Below are positions 36,759 through 44,928 of a DNA stretch of 64,000 bases, piece by piece. The stretch lies in NCBI GenBank assembly GCA_025058735.1, contig JANXDX010000019.1, forward strand, positions 1 through 64,000, given 5' to 3'. Both the position numbers and the translations under genes were made by a program. The notes beneath the pieces are model-generated. The model saw only the letters and a list, made by a program, of their open reading frames with translations, was not told the origin of the DNA and did no database searches. Numbering within the stretch: position 1 is the first letter of the stretch; the number at the start of each line of letters is the position of its first letter. Source of the stretch: Archaeoglobaceae archaeon. GTDB lineage: Archaea; Halobacteriota; Archaeoglobi; Archaeoglobales; Archaeoglobaceae.

Positions 36759-38445
36759 TTAAAATCACCTCTTTTTGACCTTCTAAAGTTGCTTTAATAG
36801 CTTTTACAACCTCATTTTCATATATTGGTCTAGCATTTAGCTTTCTCGCTACAGTATCTACGTTTCTTAAAAGAAAAGCCAGTTGGCCAGAATTAGATTC
36901 TATGCACAAAACTTTACCTTCTAATTCTTTAATTCTAGGAAAAGGACTCAATACTCTTATCTGTATAAATTTCACTGGAATGTCTATCTGCTGAATAGCA
37001 TCGATTATTGCATTCTTTGTAGAACCAAAGGAAACTATCGTTACTTCAGCATTTTCTTCCCCATAAACTTTGTACTTTTCTTTTAAAAATTCGTCGATCT
37101 TTTTAAATTTTTCTATCCTCTTTAGCATCATTTTTTCTCTTTCTATCGGATCTTCTGTTACAAATCCCATCTCATCATGCTCCAAACCGCTGAAGATTTG
37201 TGGGACAGAAAAATTTTTTGTTATTATTTTATTTTTTCTATTAAATAAATTTTCAATCTCTAAACTGTCTATCGATACTATTGAAGATGCTAGATACTTG
37301 TCAAGTAGATGGATCACTGGCACTCTAAATCTCTCTGAAATCTCAAAACTTAGAAAAACATCTTTTATTGCTTCTTCATGATTTCCTGAAGCAATTACAA
37401 CTTTTTGACAATCTCCATGACCTGAAAAGATTGTGTGCAAAAGATCTTGCTGACCTGTACGAGTTGCTATTCCAGTACTAGGGCCCGCACGCATCCATAG
37501 AGTTATCACTATTGGGATTTCTGCTTGCACAGCGAAGCTGATCATTTCATTCATTAAACTAAAACCTGGGCCACTCGTTGAAACTGAAACTCTTGAACCA
37601 CATATACTTGCCCCAAGGGCCATTCCTATAGCAGCAATTTCATCTTCAGCTTGAACTGTGATAATTTCGGTATTTTCTATAAAAAGAGGTTCATCTGTAG
37701 CTGGAGTTATTGGATAATAGCTCATGAATTCAAGTCCAGCTTTGATCTTTGCAGTAGCGACAGCCTCACTTCCACTTAGAAGTATTTTTTTCTTTTTAAT
37801 TTCAGGCAAATATCCCCTCTCAATTTTTGAAACTTTTTCTAAGGCGATTTTCATTGCTCTAACGTTATCTTCTGGATTCGGAAATTGTCTTCTTATAGAT
37901 TGTTCTATCGTTTTCTCGCCAACTCCTATAAGATAAAGTCCAACAGATAAACCCATTACGTTTATAGCTCTAGAAATTGAACTTATAGGCTTTTTCAATT
38001 CATCAGATAGCTTTACAATCATTTCTTTCAAGTTTAGTGCTACTATTCTGAGATCTTTTTTCTTCAAAACTTCTTCAAGTTTAGAGTCTCCATATGCGTT
38101 CAAGATCCTATTTTTCAAAGCTTTACTCATCGAGGGTATATTCGAGGGTTTCTTTTCAAAACTTTTCAAATCGCAAATCAGAAGGGCATCTTTTTTTAGA
38201 TTTTCTAAATGAGTAAAAACACTTTCAGCATCTAAAGCTATTAAGGAATCTAATGGTAATTTTAAAGACTTTTTTCCAACTCTTATGTGGTAATAACTGT
38301 GAGCTCCGACTATGTTGCTGTGGTACTCTCTACTTCCAAAGACGTCGTACCCTTTCATTGCAAAAGCTCTGATAGCTATTTGGCCAGCAGACTCTATTCC
38401 GCTACCCTGAGGACCAGCTACAGCTAAACTAAGATCAACCTTCAT
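36745..38445 (-). CDS. korA: 2-oxoacid:ferredoxin oxidoreductase, fused gamma-alpha subunit
   Basis: N-terminal gamma domain (VAGPQGSGIESAGQIAIRAFAMKGYDVFGSREYHSNIVGAHSYYHIRV); alpha domain YYPITPATDEPLF...AEDEIAAIGMALGASICGSRVSVSTSGPGFSLMNEMI. Confidence 0.93.
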   Translation of the reverse strand: MKVDLSLAVAGPQGSGIESAGQIAIRAFAMKGYDVFGSREYHSNIVGAHSYYHIRVGKKSLKLPLDSLIALDAESVFTHLENLKKDALLICDLKSFEKKPSNIPSMSKALKNRILNAYGDSKLEEVLKKKDLRIVALNLKEMIVKLSDELKKPISSISRAINVMGLSVGLYLIGVGEKTIEQSIRRQFPNPEDNVRAMKIALEKVSKIERGYLPEIKKKKILLSGSEAVATAKIKAGLEFMSYYPITPATDEPLFIENTEIITVQAEDEIAAIGMALGASICGSRVSVSTSGPGFSLMNEMISFAVQAEIPIVITLWMRAGPSTGIATRTGQQDLLHTIFSGHGDCQKVVIASGNHEEAIKDVFLSFEISERFRVPVIHLLDKYLASSIVSIDSLEIENLFNRKNKIITKNFSVPQIFSGLEHDEMGFVTEDPIEREKMMLKRIEKFKKIDEFLKEKYKVYGEENAEVTIVSFGSTKNAIIDAIQQIDIPVKFIQIRVLSPFPRIKELEGKVLCIESNSGQLAFLLRNVDTVARKLNARPIYENEVVKAIKATLEGQKEVILSEGA

Positions 38446-38698
38446 AGATTTCTTCTCTAAAACTGCTGTCTATGTAAGTGCAGTGGAAGATTTCATGATC
38501 TTTGTGAAATTCAATCTCATCTATGTAGAAAGAACTTCCGCAAGTTTTGCACCAAAAGATTGTACCATCGATTTTAAGTTCTTCAAAAAGTTCGCAATAA
38601 AAATCGTTCGTATAAAACATCTCTCTTTTTAAGCAATAGCCTACAAAAGAATAATGTATATGTGGAGACCAGTTGTTGCAAGTCTCACATTTCTTCAT
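38435..38698 (-). CDS. small Cys/His-rich (two zinc-binding-like modules) protein, operonic with korA
   Basis: CETCNNWSPHIHYSFVGYC...FYCELF and WCKTCGSSFYIDEIEFHKDHEIFHC; overlaps korA start. Confidence 0.65.
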   Translation of the reverse strand: MKKCETCNNWSPHIHYSFVGYCLKREMFYTNDFYCELFEELKIDGTIFWCKTCGSSFYIDEIEFHKDHEIFHCTYIDSSFREEIYEG

Positions 38699-38739
38699 AA
38701 TTGCAGTTTTTCTAGGAACTTAAGTATTTTGCTGCATAA

Positions 38740-39525
38740 CTAAATTTCTGGAACGATGATCCTTCTACCGTTGTACTTCAAGATCTCAACATTTATACCA
38801 TAGACTTCCCTTATCACATCCTCATTCAAAGCTTCAACACTACCAAAAGTGTGTATCTTTCCATCTTTCAGCACCAAGATCTTTTCAGCGTAGTTTAAAG
38901 CTAAGTTAAGATCGTGGACAGTTACGATAGCAGAAACGTTTTTCTCCTTCACAGCCTTCTTTACTATCCTCATAACTTCGATCTGATTTTTTACATCGAG
39001 GTTGTTTGTAGGTTCATCTAACAAGAGATATCTCGGTTGTTGAGCAAAAGCCCTTGCAAGCAAAACTAGCTGCAATTCACCTCCACTAAGCTCGTTCAAT
39101 TTTCTCAATGCAAGCTTTTCCAACTTGAAAAGTTTTATCACTTCTTCGACAATTTTTACATCCTCTTCTCCAACCTCCCATTTAATGTACGGTCTCCTTC
39201 CTAAAAGGATTGCATCAAAAACTGTAAGAAAACTAACTTCTCCCCTCTGCGGAACGTAACCGAACAGTTTAGCTATTTCTTCTAATTTCAGATTGTTCAA
39301 ATTTATTTTTTCAATTAAAATAGAACCTTTAGGCTTTAGAATTCTGTTCAAACACTTCAACATAGTGGTTTTTCCACTACCATTAGGTCCTAGAACAAAA
39401 AGCATCTCTCCTTCTTCTAAACGAAAAACTATGTCTTTTAAAACTTCAAAATTTCTATAAGAAAAGGAGAAGTTAGCCTCTAACATGCTTACCCCTAAGA
39501 AGCAAGTATATGAACATTGGTGCAC
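38740..39525 (-). CDS. ABC transporter ATPase, iron-siderophore/cobalamin type
   Basis: LGPNGSGKTTMLKCLNRIL; GYVPQR; LSGGELQLVLLARAFAQQPRYLLLDEPTNNLDVKNQ. Confidence 0.92.
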   Translation of the reverse strand: MHQCSYTCFLGVSMLEANFSFSYRNFEVLKDIVFRLEEGEMLFVLGPNGSGKTTMLKCLNRILKPKGSILIEKINLNNLKLEEIAKLFGYVPQRGEVSFLTVFDAILLGRRPYIKWEVGEEDVKIVEEVIKLFKLEKLALRKLNELSGGELQLVLLARAFAQQPRYLLLDEPTNNLDVKNQIEVMRIVKKAVKEKNVSAIVTVHDLNLALNYAEKILVLKDGKIHTFGSVEALNEDVIREVYGINVEILKYNGRRIIVPEI

Positions 39526-40513
39526 CGACTATCGAAGTTATTATCCCAACTGGAATTATTATCGGTGAAATTACGTTTCTTCCAATAGTATCTGCAGCTA
39601 GAAGTAAACAAGCTCCAACTAAAGAACTTGTTGGTATGAGAAATCTGTAATCCCCTCCAATTATTAATCTTACGAAGTGTGGAGCTACCAAACACACAAA
39701 TCCTATGATTCCAGTAAAAGAGACACATATCGCTGTGAGAAGAGCAGAGATCAGCATCCCTTCAAGTCTAACTTTTTTTGGATTAACTCCTAAAGATATA
39801 GCAGTTTCATCTCCAGTTAGTAAAGAATTGTAATCCCATCTCCTATAGAAGAAATAAACAAAACAAAAGATAAAAGCTAAAGTTATTACTTCGATCTCTA
39901 TCCACTTTGTCCTTCCAACATCACCAAAAGTCCAAAAAACTATCGAGGCAACTTGAACATCTGTCGCAAAATATTGGATAAGCATAACTCCAGCTTGGAA
40001 AAGAGCAGACATTGCAACTCCTGCAAGTATTATAGCTTCTGGAGATAGATCTCTAAGCTTTGCAAGAGTTAGGACAACGAAAACGCTTATAAGTGATCCA
40101 GCAAAAGCAAAGATCGGAACTATGTAAGGATTAAAGATTGTAAGAGATTCACCAACTCTATGCATTTGTCCAGCACCAAGGAACACTATAGCTACTGCAG
40201 CTCCAAAAGCAGCTCCTTGTGCAACCCCTATTGTAAACGGTGTTGCAAGAGGGTTTCTCAGAACACACTGAGTTACTGCACCAGTTACACCTAAGCTAGC
40301 ACCAACTACTATAGCTGAAACTATTCTTGGAATCCTAACGTTCCACAAGATCGGATTTCCATTGAATATTTCAAATAAAAGTTCTGAAACTGAAATTCTG
40401 TAACTTCCAAGTCCTAGAGATATTAGAGTTAGTAAAATAAGGAGAAAAATTAAAGATAAACTGAAAGAAAATCTTTTAAAAATTAACCTTTTGTATTCAC
40501 CAGCTACTGACAT
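39473..40513 (-). CDS. ABC transporter permease, FecCD/BtuC family
   Basis: WNVRIPRIVSAIVVGASLGVTGAVTQCVLRNPLATPFTIGVAQGAAFGAAVAI; GFVCLVAPHFVRLIIGGDYRFLIPTSSLVGACLLLAADTIGRN. Confidence 0.93.
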   Translation of the reverse strand: MSVAGEYKRLIFKRFSFSLSLIFLLILLTLISLGLGSYRISVSELLFEIFNGNPILWNVRIPRIVSAIVVGASLGVTGAVTQCVLRNPLATPFTIGVAQGAAFGAAVAIVFLGAGQMHRVGESLTIFNPYIVPIFAFAGSLISVFVVLTLAKLRDLSPEAIILAGVAMSALFQAGVMLIQYFATDVQVASIVFWTFGDVGRTKWIEIEVITLAFIFCFVYFFYRRWDYNSLLTGDETAISLGVNPKKVRLEGMLISALLTAICVSFTGIIGFVCLVAPHFVRLIIGGDYRFLIPTSSLVGACLLLAADTIGRNVISPIIIPVGIITSIVGAPMFIYLLLRGKHVRG

Positions 40514-41600
40514 TTATCTTCCCAAGTTCACCGTACTTCGATGCTATTTCATCGTAAAGCTCTTTTCCAACAAAGAACTTGTAAATTTCGTTTGCCTTCT
40601 CTCTAATATTTACATCTTTGAACTTTTCTGGCATCAGAACTTTCCCTATCCAGTAACTGTTCACCAAAGCCTGTTCGACGTTCGTGTTGTAGAAGTTGAA
40701 GGAATAAATTCCATAGACTCTTTCTTCTCTAAACGCCTTGAGCGATTGATAAAAAGCCTTGTCTTTTTCGTAATCCTTTTTAACTAGGAAGAGGTTTCCT
40801 AGATCTAGAAATATAACGTCCGGTTGCTCTTTTAGTATGAACTCCCTGTCTATCATGAATGGAGTAAGTATCGTCGTGTTGAACTTGCAAGCTATGTTCT
40901 CTGAATATACGTTGTTAACTTCAAATGGAGGAAATCTGCACTGTGTAGACGTGAAACCATGCTGTCCTTTAAATCCAAGTGCTCCAACGTAAACTTTTGG
41001 TTTTTCAATTCCCTTAGTTCTCTCATTTAGATCTATAACAACTCTTTCTATGTAGCTTACAATCTCCTTAGCTCTCTCCTCTTTGTTCAATATTTTCCCA
41101 GCAAGCTTTATCGATTCAAAAAGCTCAGTAGTTCTAAAATTACCCAGTACTCCATAGTTTAGAACTACTACAGGAATTCCAGTCTTTTCTTGTAAATTGT
41201 CTGCATACTGAGCACTGACTACTGCAAATATAACGTCTGGCTTGAGTTTAATTATTTCTTCAACGTTTGGTTTTGGATCGTCTGGACCTCCAACTCCTAT
41301 AGTTGATAGATTTGCTAGTTGTGGATTTGCTAATCTATACGGTCGAGTATAAGTTTCCCACGCTTTTTCAGCATTCTCGACTCCAACCACTTTATCTGTA
41401 ACTTGTAAGTAAACTAGAATTCTCAAAGCTCCAGGGCCTATAGCTACTACTCTCTCAACCTTTTTTGGAACTTCAACAGTTCTTCCAGCTAGATCTGTTA
41501 CTTTTATTTTTTCATCAACTTTTTCGGTTTTCTGCTGTACACAACCGAAAAACAAAGAAACTAAAACTAAAAGAGATAAAATCAAAAAAGCTCTTCTCAC
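40497..41600 (-). CDS. ABC transporter substrate-binding lipoprotein, FepB/BtuF family
   Basis: Lipobox LVSLFFGCVQQ; VTDLAGRTVEVPKKVERVVAIGPGALRILVYLQ; PNVEEIIKLKPDVIFAV. Confidence 0.92.
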   Translation of the reverse strand: MRRAFLILSLLVLVSLFFGCVQQKTEKVDEKIKVTDLAGRTVEVPKKVERVVAIGPGALRILVYLQVTDKVVGVENAEKAWETYTRPYRLANPQLANLSTIGVGGPDDPKPNVEEIIKLKPDVIFAVVSAQYADNLQEKTGIPVVVLNYGVLGNFRTTELFESIKLAGKILNKEERAKEIVSYIERVVIDLNERTKGIEKPKVYVGALGFKGQHGFTSTQCRFPPFEVNNVYSENIACKFNTTILTPFMIDREFILKEQPDVIFLDLGNLFLVKKDYEKDKAFYQSLKAFREERVYGIYSFNFYNTNVEQALVNSYWIGKVLMPEKFKDVNIREKANEIYKFFVGKELYDEIASKYGELGKINVSSW

Positions 41601-42262
41601 AATACCACCTCCTCCATCTTCGAATTCTCAAACTTCACGATCCCTCTACCAACGACAGCGTAATAACTGCCAGAACACTTTAAACAAAGACCATCCTTTA
41701 TTCTAGTGATCATCACAGATTCTCCACACTTTTTGCACCTAGAATCTTTAAAAATCGGAGCTCTTTCAATAGGTTCAACTTTTACTCTCTCTATTTTAAA
41801 TTCTTTCTCTGGAATTTCTAGCATTTTCCAACTTATTTTTTCCCAAAGTTCAGAAAGTTCTTTTAACTCTTCAGAACTTCCACTTCTTTTAACTACGACT
41901 TTGTCAAAAAGTTCTAAAGCTCTCCTGTCAAAATACTTTCTAATTTTTTCAGTCTCTACGTAAATTCTTACTCCATTCCAGTCACTTCTTCTAACTAATG
42001 TGAGAGCATTTTTTCCAAGATCTAAATATATAAGACTGTTGTTCCCAAAAGTGCAACCAGTTGCAACTTGAACACCATCGGTTAAGCAGTTGTTGCATTC
42101 AACTATTGCCAAGACGTCTTCTGCTATACTAATTCCTTCATCTCTACTAACTATTTCTAAATTTTTCATAGCTATGTCTGAAATCCTGATACCCAACGCC
42201 AGAAATGGACATGAATGTCCATGAAATTCTCTAGCTTTCTTCAGCAATTCTGCTAAGTCCAT
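41597..42262 (-). CDS. FmdE-family protein with C-terminal zinc ribbon-like domain
   Basis: REFHGHSCPFLALGIRISDIAMK...VECNNCLTDGVQVATGCTFGNNSLIYLDLGKNALTL (FmdE core); C-terminal CKKCGESVMITRIKDGLCLKCSGSYY. Confidence 0.9.
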   Translation of the reverse strand: MDLAELLKKAREFHGHSCPFLALGIRISDIAMKNLEIVSRDEGISIAEDVLAIVECNNCLTDGVQVATGCTFGNNSLIYLDLGKNALTLVRRSDWNGVRIYVETEKIRKYFDRRALELFDKVVVKRSGSSEELKELSELWEKISWKMLEIPEKEFKIERVKVEPIERAPIFKDSRCKKCGESVMITRIKDGLCLKCSGSYYAVVGRGIVKFENSKMEEVVL

Positions 42263-42263
42263 G

Positions 42264-42280
42264 TTATATGTTTGATATAA
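42264..42280. promoter_or_regulatory. inverted repeat TTATAT-GTTTG-ATATAA directly upstream of the FmdE-ABC operon
   Basis: Perfect 6-bp arms, 5-nt spacer, ends 2 bp from the ATG (42262, -), between a TATA-like AATTTATTAA and the start codon. Confidence 0.45.
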
Positions 42281-42434
42281 GTTAATAAATTTTTCTCTTT
42301 TAGTATTAAAATTAAATGACGATATTTTATTTAAATTTATTTAGATAAAATATTATTATATTATTTTTATCTTTTATTTTATAGAACATAAAATTAAAGG
42401 TAAAAACTTTAAAAGCGTAGACTAGAAAAGAGTC

Positions 42435-43820
42435 GTGAAGATACAGGCAGTACTAATAATATTGTTAGCAGCATTTTTAAGACTTTATGAACTTGGAAAA
42501 GTTCCACTTTTTTACGATGAAAGTATTCATTCTTACTTTGCAAACTTAGTTTTAAAAGGTGCTTACAGCTACAATCCCGCTTATCATGGCCCACTACTTT
42601 TCTACAGTGTAGCTCCTGTAATAGCTTTTTTCGGTGAAAGCGAATTTACTCTGCGCTTAATACCAGCAGTTCTAGGAACTCTTTTCGTAGCATCAATTTT
42701 ACTTTATCGTCGCTTCATTGGAAATTCTGCAATCTTTGCCGCAATATTTGCTGCAGTTTCTCCTGTTATAGTTAATTATTCAAGGTTTTACAGGGAAGAC
42801 GTTTACCAACTTCTGTTTACATCACTTGCAATATACTTCATCCTCTGTTATCTAGAAAAGAAAAAATCTTGGAAAGAGTTGAAAGTTGATAGAGATTCAC
42901 TTTATTTAATTTTTGCAGCTATTTTCTTAGCTTTTTTTGCTTCCGTAAAAGAAACTTTTTACATTTTTGCGGCCCTCATAGCTGTTTATTTAGCTTTAGA
43001 TTTAAAGAGAATAAGATCTTCAGATCTTCTAATTTCTGCAGTAGTATTTTTAACTATTTACCTTTGCATGTACTCGAACTTCTTCACATCAGCAATCTCA
43101 GAATTTCCAGCGATCAAAGCTATAAGTTACTGGAAGTACCAGCACGATATAGCTAGAATTTCTGGCCCTCCATATTACTTTTTGGAACTACTTTTACTGT
43201 ACGATCTACCCCTTCTAATTTTAGCTTTCATCGCCGTGAAAAGATGGTTGAAGGAGAGAGACGAATTTAAGTCAATGTTCATCTTTCTCTTCTTTACAAA
43301 TTTAATATTTTATTCCTACATGCAAGAAAAAGTTCCGTGGCTTCTTGTCCATATAGAGTTTCCCATGATAATGCTTGCAGCAACTGCTGTAGGAAAAAGA
43401 TCATTTGTTTTATCAACGATCTATCTACTCTACGGTTGTGTATTTTTGAACTTCGTGAATCCTGTAAATCCAGCAGAGCCAGCTTTGTATTTGCCAACAC
43501 AGTTTGATGTTAAAGAAGCTAGGAAATTTGAAGGAAAGATCAGCATAGTTGCAAGGGCAGACGAATACTGGCCTCTAGTCTGGTACTTGAAAGGGAAAAA
43601 GGTCTACTACTCCTACGTACCAGATTCAGATATAATAATAGCTAACTACATCGAAGCCTCTAAAATTGAAGGAGAATGGAAAAAAGAAAACCTAGTTGTA
43701 AGATGTTGGACTTTTTGGACAAATCCAAGTATTGAAAAAATTCCAGAATTTCTAATTTTCAGAAAACCTCTAGCGGAAGTTTACTGCCTGAATTTTACAA
43801 TTTTTAGAAAAATATATTAA
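42435..43820 (+). CDS. glycosyltransferase family 39-type membrane protein (flippase-associated Agl23-like), GTG start
   Basis: LRLYELGKVPLFYDESIHSYFANLVLKGAYSYNPAYHGPLLFYSVAPVIAFFGESEFTLRLIPAVLGTL; multi-TM. Confidence 0.8.
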   Translation: MKIQAVLIILLAAFLRLYELGKVPLFYDESIHSYFANLVLKGAYSYNPAYHGPLLFYSVAPVIAFFGESEFTLRLIPAVLGTLFVASILLYRRFIGNSAIFAAIFAAVSPVIVNYSRFYREDVYQLLFTSLAIYFILCYLEKKKSWKELKVDRDSLYLIFAAIFLAFFASVKETFYIFAALIAVYLALDLKRIRSSDLLISAVVFLTIYLCMYSNFFTSAISEFPAIKAISYWKYQHDIARISGPPYYFLELLLLYDLPLLILAFIAVKRWLKERDEFKSMFIFLFFTNLIFYSYMQEKVPWLLVHIEFPMIMLAATAVGKRSFVLSTIYLLYGCVFLNFVNPVNPAEPALYLPTQFDVKEARKFEGKISIVARADEYWPLVWYLKGKKVYYSYVPDSDIIIANYIEASKIEGEWKKENLVVRCWTFWTNPSIEKIPEFLIFRKPLAEVYCLNFTIFRKIY

Positions 43821-43829
43821 TTTTAATTA

Positions 43830-44681
43830 TTACTTTTTAATATATCTCTTCATAATTTCTACAAACTTCTCATACTCGATGTAACCAGCTACTTTCATTC
43901 CGTCGATGAAAAAGGTAGGAGTCCCTGAAACTCCGTATCTCAGGCCTTCTACAAAATCTTCATACACTTTGCTTCTATATTTCCCAGATTCATAACAAGA
44001 TCTAAACTTTGCAACGTCTAGGTTCAAATTTGCTGCATAATCGTAGAACTTTGAAAAATCTCTTATCCATTCACTTTGTTTTTCGAACAAAACGTAATGA
44101 TATTCCCAGTATTTTCCCTGTTCTCCAGCACAAAGAGCTGCTTGCGCTGCTTTATAAGAAGTTTCTCCATGAACTGGAAAGTTTTTGAAAATAATTTTTA
44201 CATTAAATTCTCTTAGTATTCTTTTTTCAACTTCTAAACTGAACTTAGAACAAGCTGGGCAAGCATAGTCGCTAAATTCAACAATTACAACTTCTGGATT
44301 TTCAGAACCGATCGACTGGCCTTCAGTTTTTAACTCGATCGGAAAAACGTAACCAGCAGGTATTAGAAGTCTGTTGTCTATTACATAGAAAGCATCGGTA
44401 AAAACTTTTGTCCCATTCTGGTATATGTCGATCAGCACGAGGTAAGCGTTACCTTCGATTTTGTAGCTTGAGATCTTAGCATTTAATCCAGCGTAATTTT
44501 CGCGTAAAAGATCGTTTATGGTTTTTTCAATCGTTTTAACATCCAAATGATGCGGATAGAGTTTTGTTGCAGCAAAACTTACCACTGCACCGAGTAAAAA
44601 GACAGCTGCAAAAAGTACGAATCTTTGAAGTTTCATAGTTTCAATTGATAAGAAGTTATTTAAATGTTGCCCGAACTTCAA
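43830..44681 (-). CDS. membrane-anchored DsbA/thioredoxin_4 family thiol oxidoreductase
   Basis: N-terminal TM; VEFSDYACPACSKFSLEVEKRILREF; FPVHGETSYKAAQAALCAGEQGKYWEYHYVLF; SGTPTFFIDGMKVAGY. Confidence 0.88.
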   Translation of the reverse strand: MKFGQHLNNFLSIETMKLQRFVLFAAVFLLGAVVSFAATKLYPHHLDVKTIEKTINDLLRENYAGLNAKISSYKIEGNAYLVLIDIYQNGTKVFTDAFYVIDNRLLIPAGYVFPIELKTEGQSIGSENPEVVIVEFSDYACPACSKFSLEVEKRILREFNVKIIFKNFPVHGETSYKAAQAALCAGEQGKYWEYHYVLFEKQSEWIRDFSKFYDYAANLNLDVAKFRSCYESGKYRSKVYEDFVEGLRYGVSGTPTFFIDGMKVAGYIEYEKFVEIMKRYIKK

Positions 44682-44878
44682 CGCTGTCTATCATCGAAAG
44701 CTTCGCTCTCTTAAGACAGCTGACCCTGCGGGCTTGTCCCATGCCCGGGTTGCCCCAGAATCATTGCAAGCAAACGTTGCTCGCTCCTCAGAGGACCTAT
44801 CGGCATGGTGTATCCCCGAAATCGCAGAAAGCATCATCGCCAGCTTAGCTGTCTTAGCTTTCCTCCCCTTCGGGGACA
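44662..44878 (-). ncRNA. three-hairpin H/ACA-type pseudouridylation guide RNA
   Basis: Minus strand. Hairpin 1: lower stem CCCCGAA/UUCGGGG, upper stem GGAAAGC/GCUUUCU, 14 nt to ACA (GGGAUACA). Hairpin 2: CCAUGCC/GGCAUGG, upper GUCCU/GGGGC and GCGAGCAA/UUGCUUGC, 14 nt to ACA (GGGACA). Hairpin 3: GCCCG/CGGGC, upper GCUGUCU/AGACAGC, 15 nt to ACA (GGCAACA). Hairpins 1 and 3 share UAAGA...GAUGAU kink-turn-like elements; TATA-like element CTTTTATC lies about 25 bp upstream. Confidence 0.85.
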
Positions 44879-44928
44879 ATTGAATTAGTTTTTTAGGGAT
44901 AAAAGTTTTTCGAATGCAACAACTTAAA

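Noticed and set aside
44645-44879. Short ORFs 44645..44848 (+) and 44691..44879 (-)
   Set aside because: They overlie the predicted H/ACA RNA, and GC-rich structured RNA explains the open frames.
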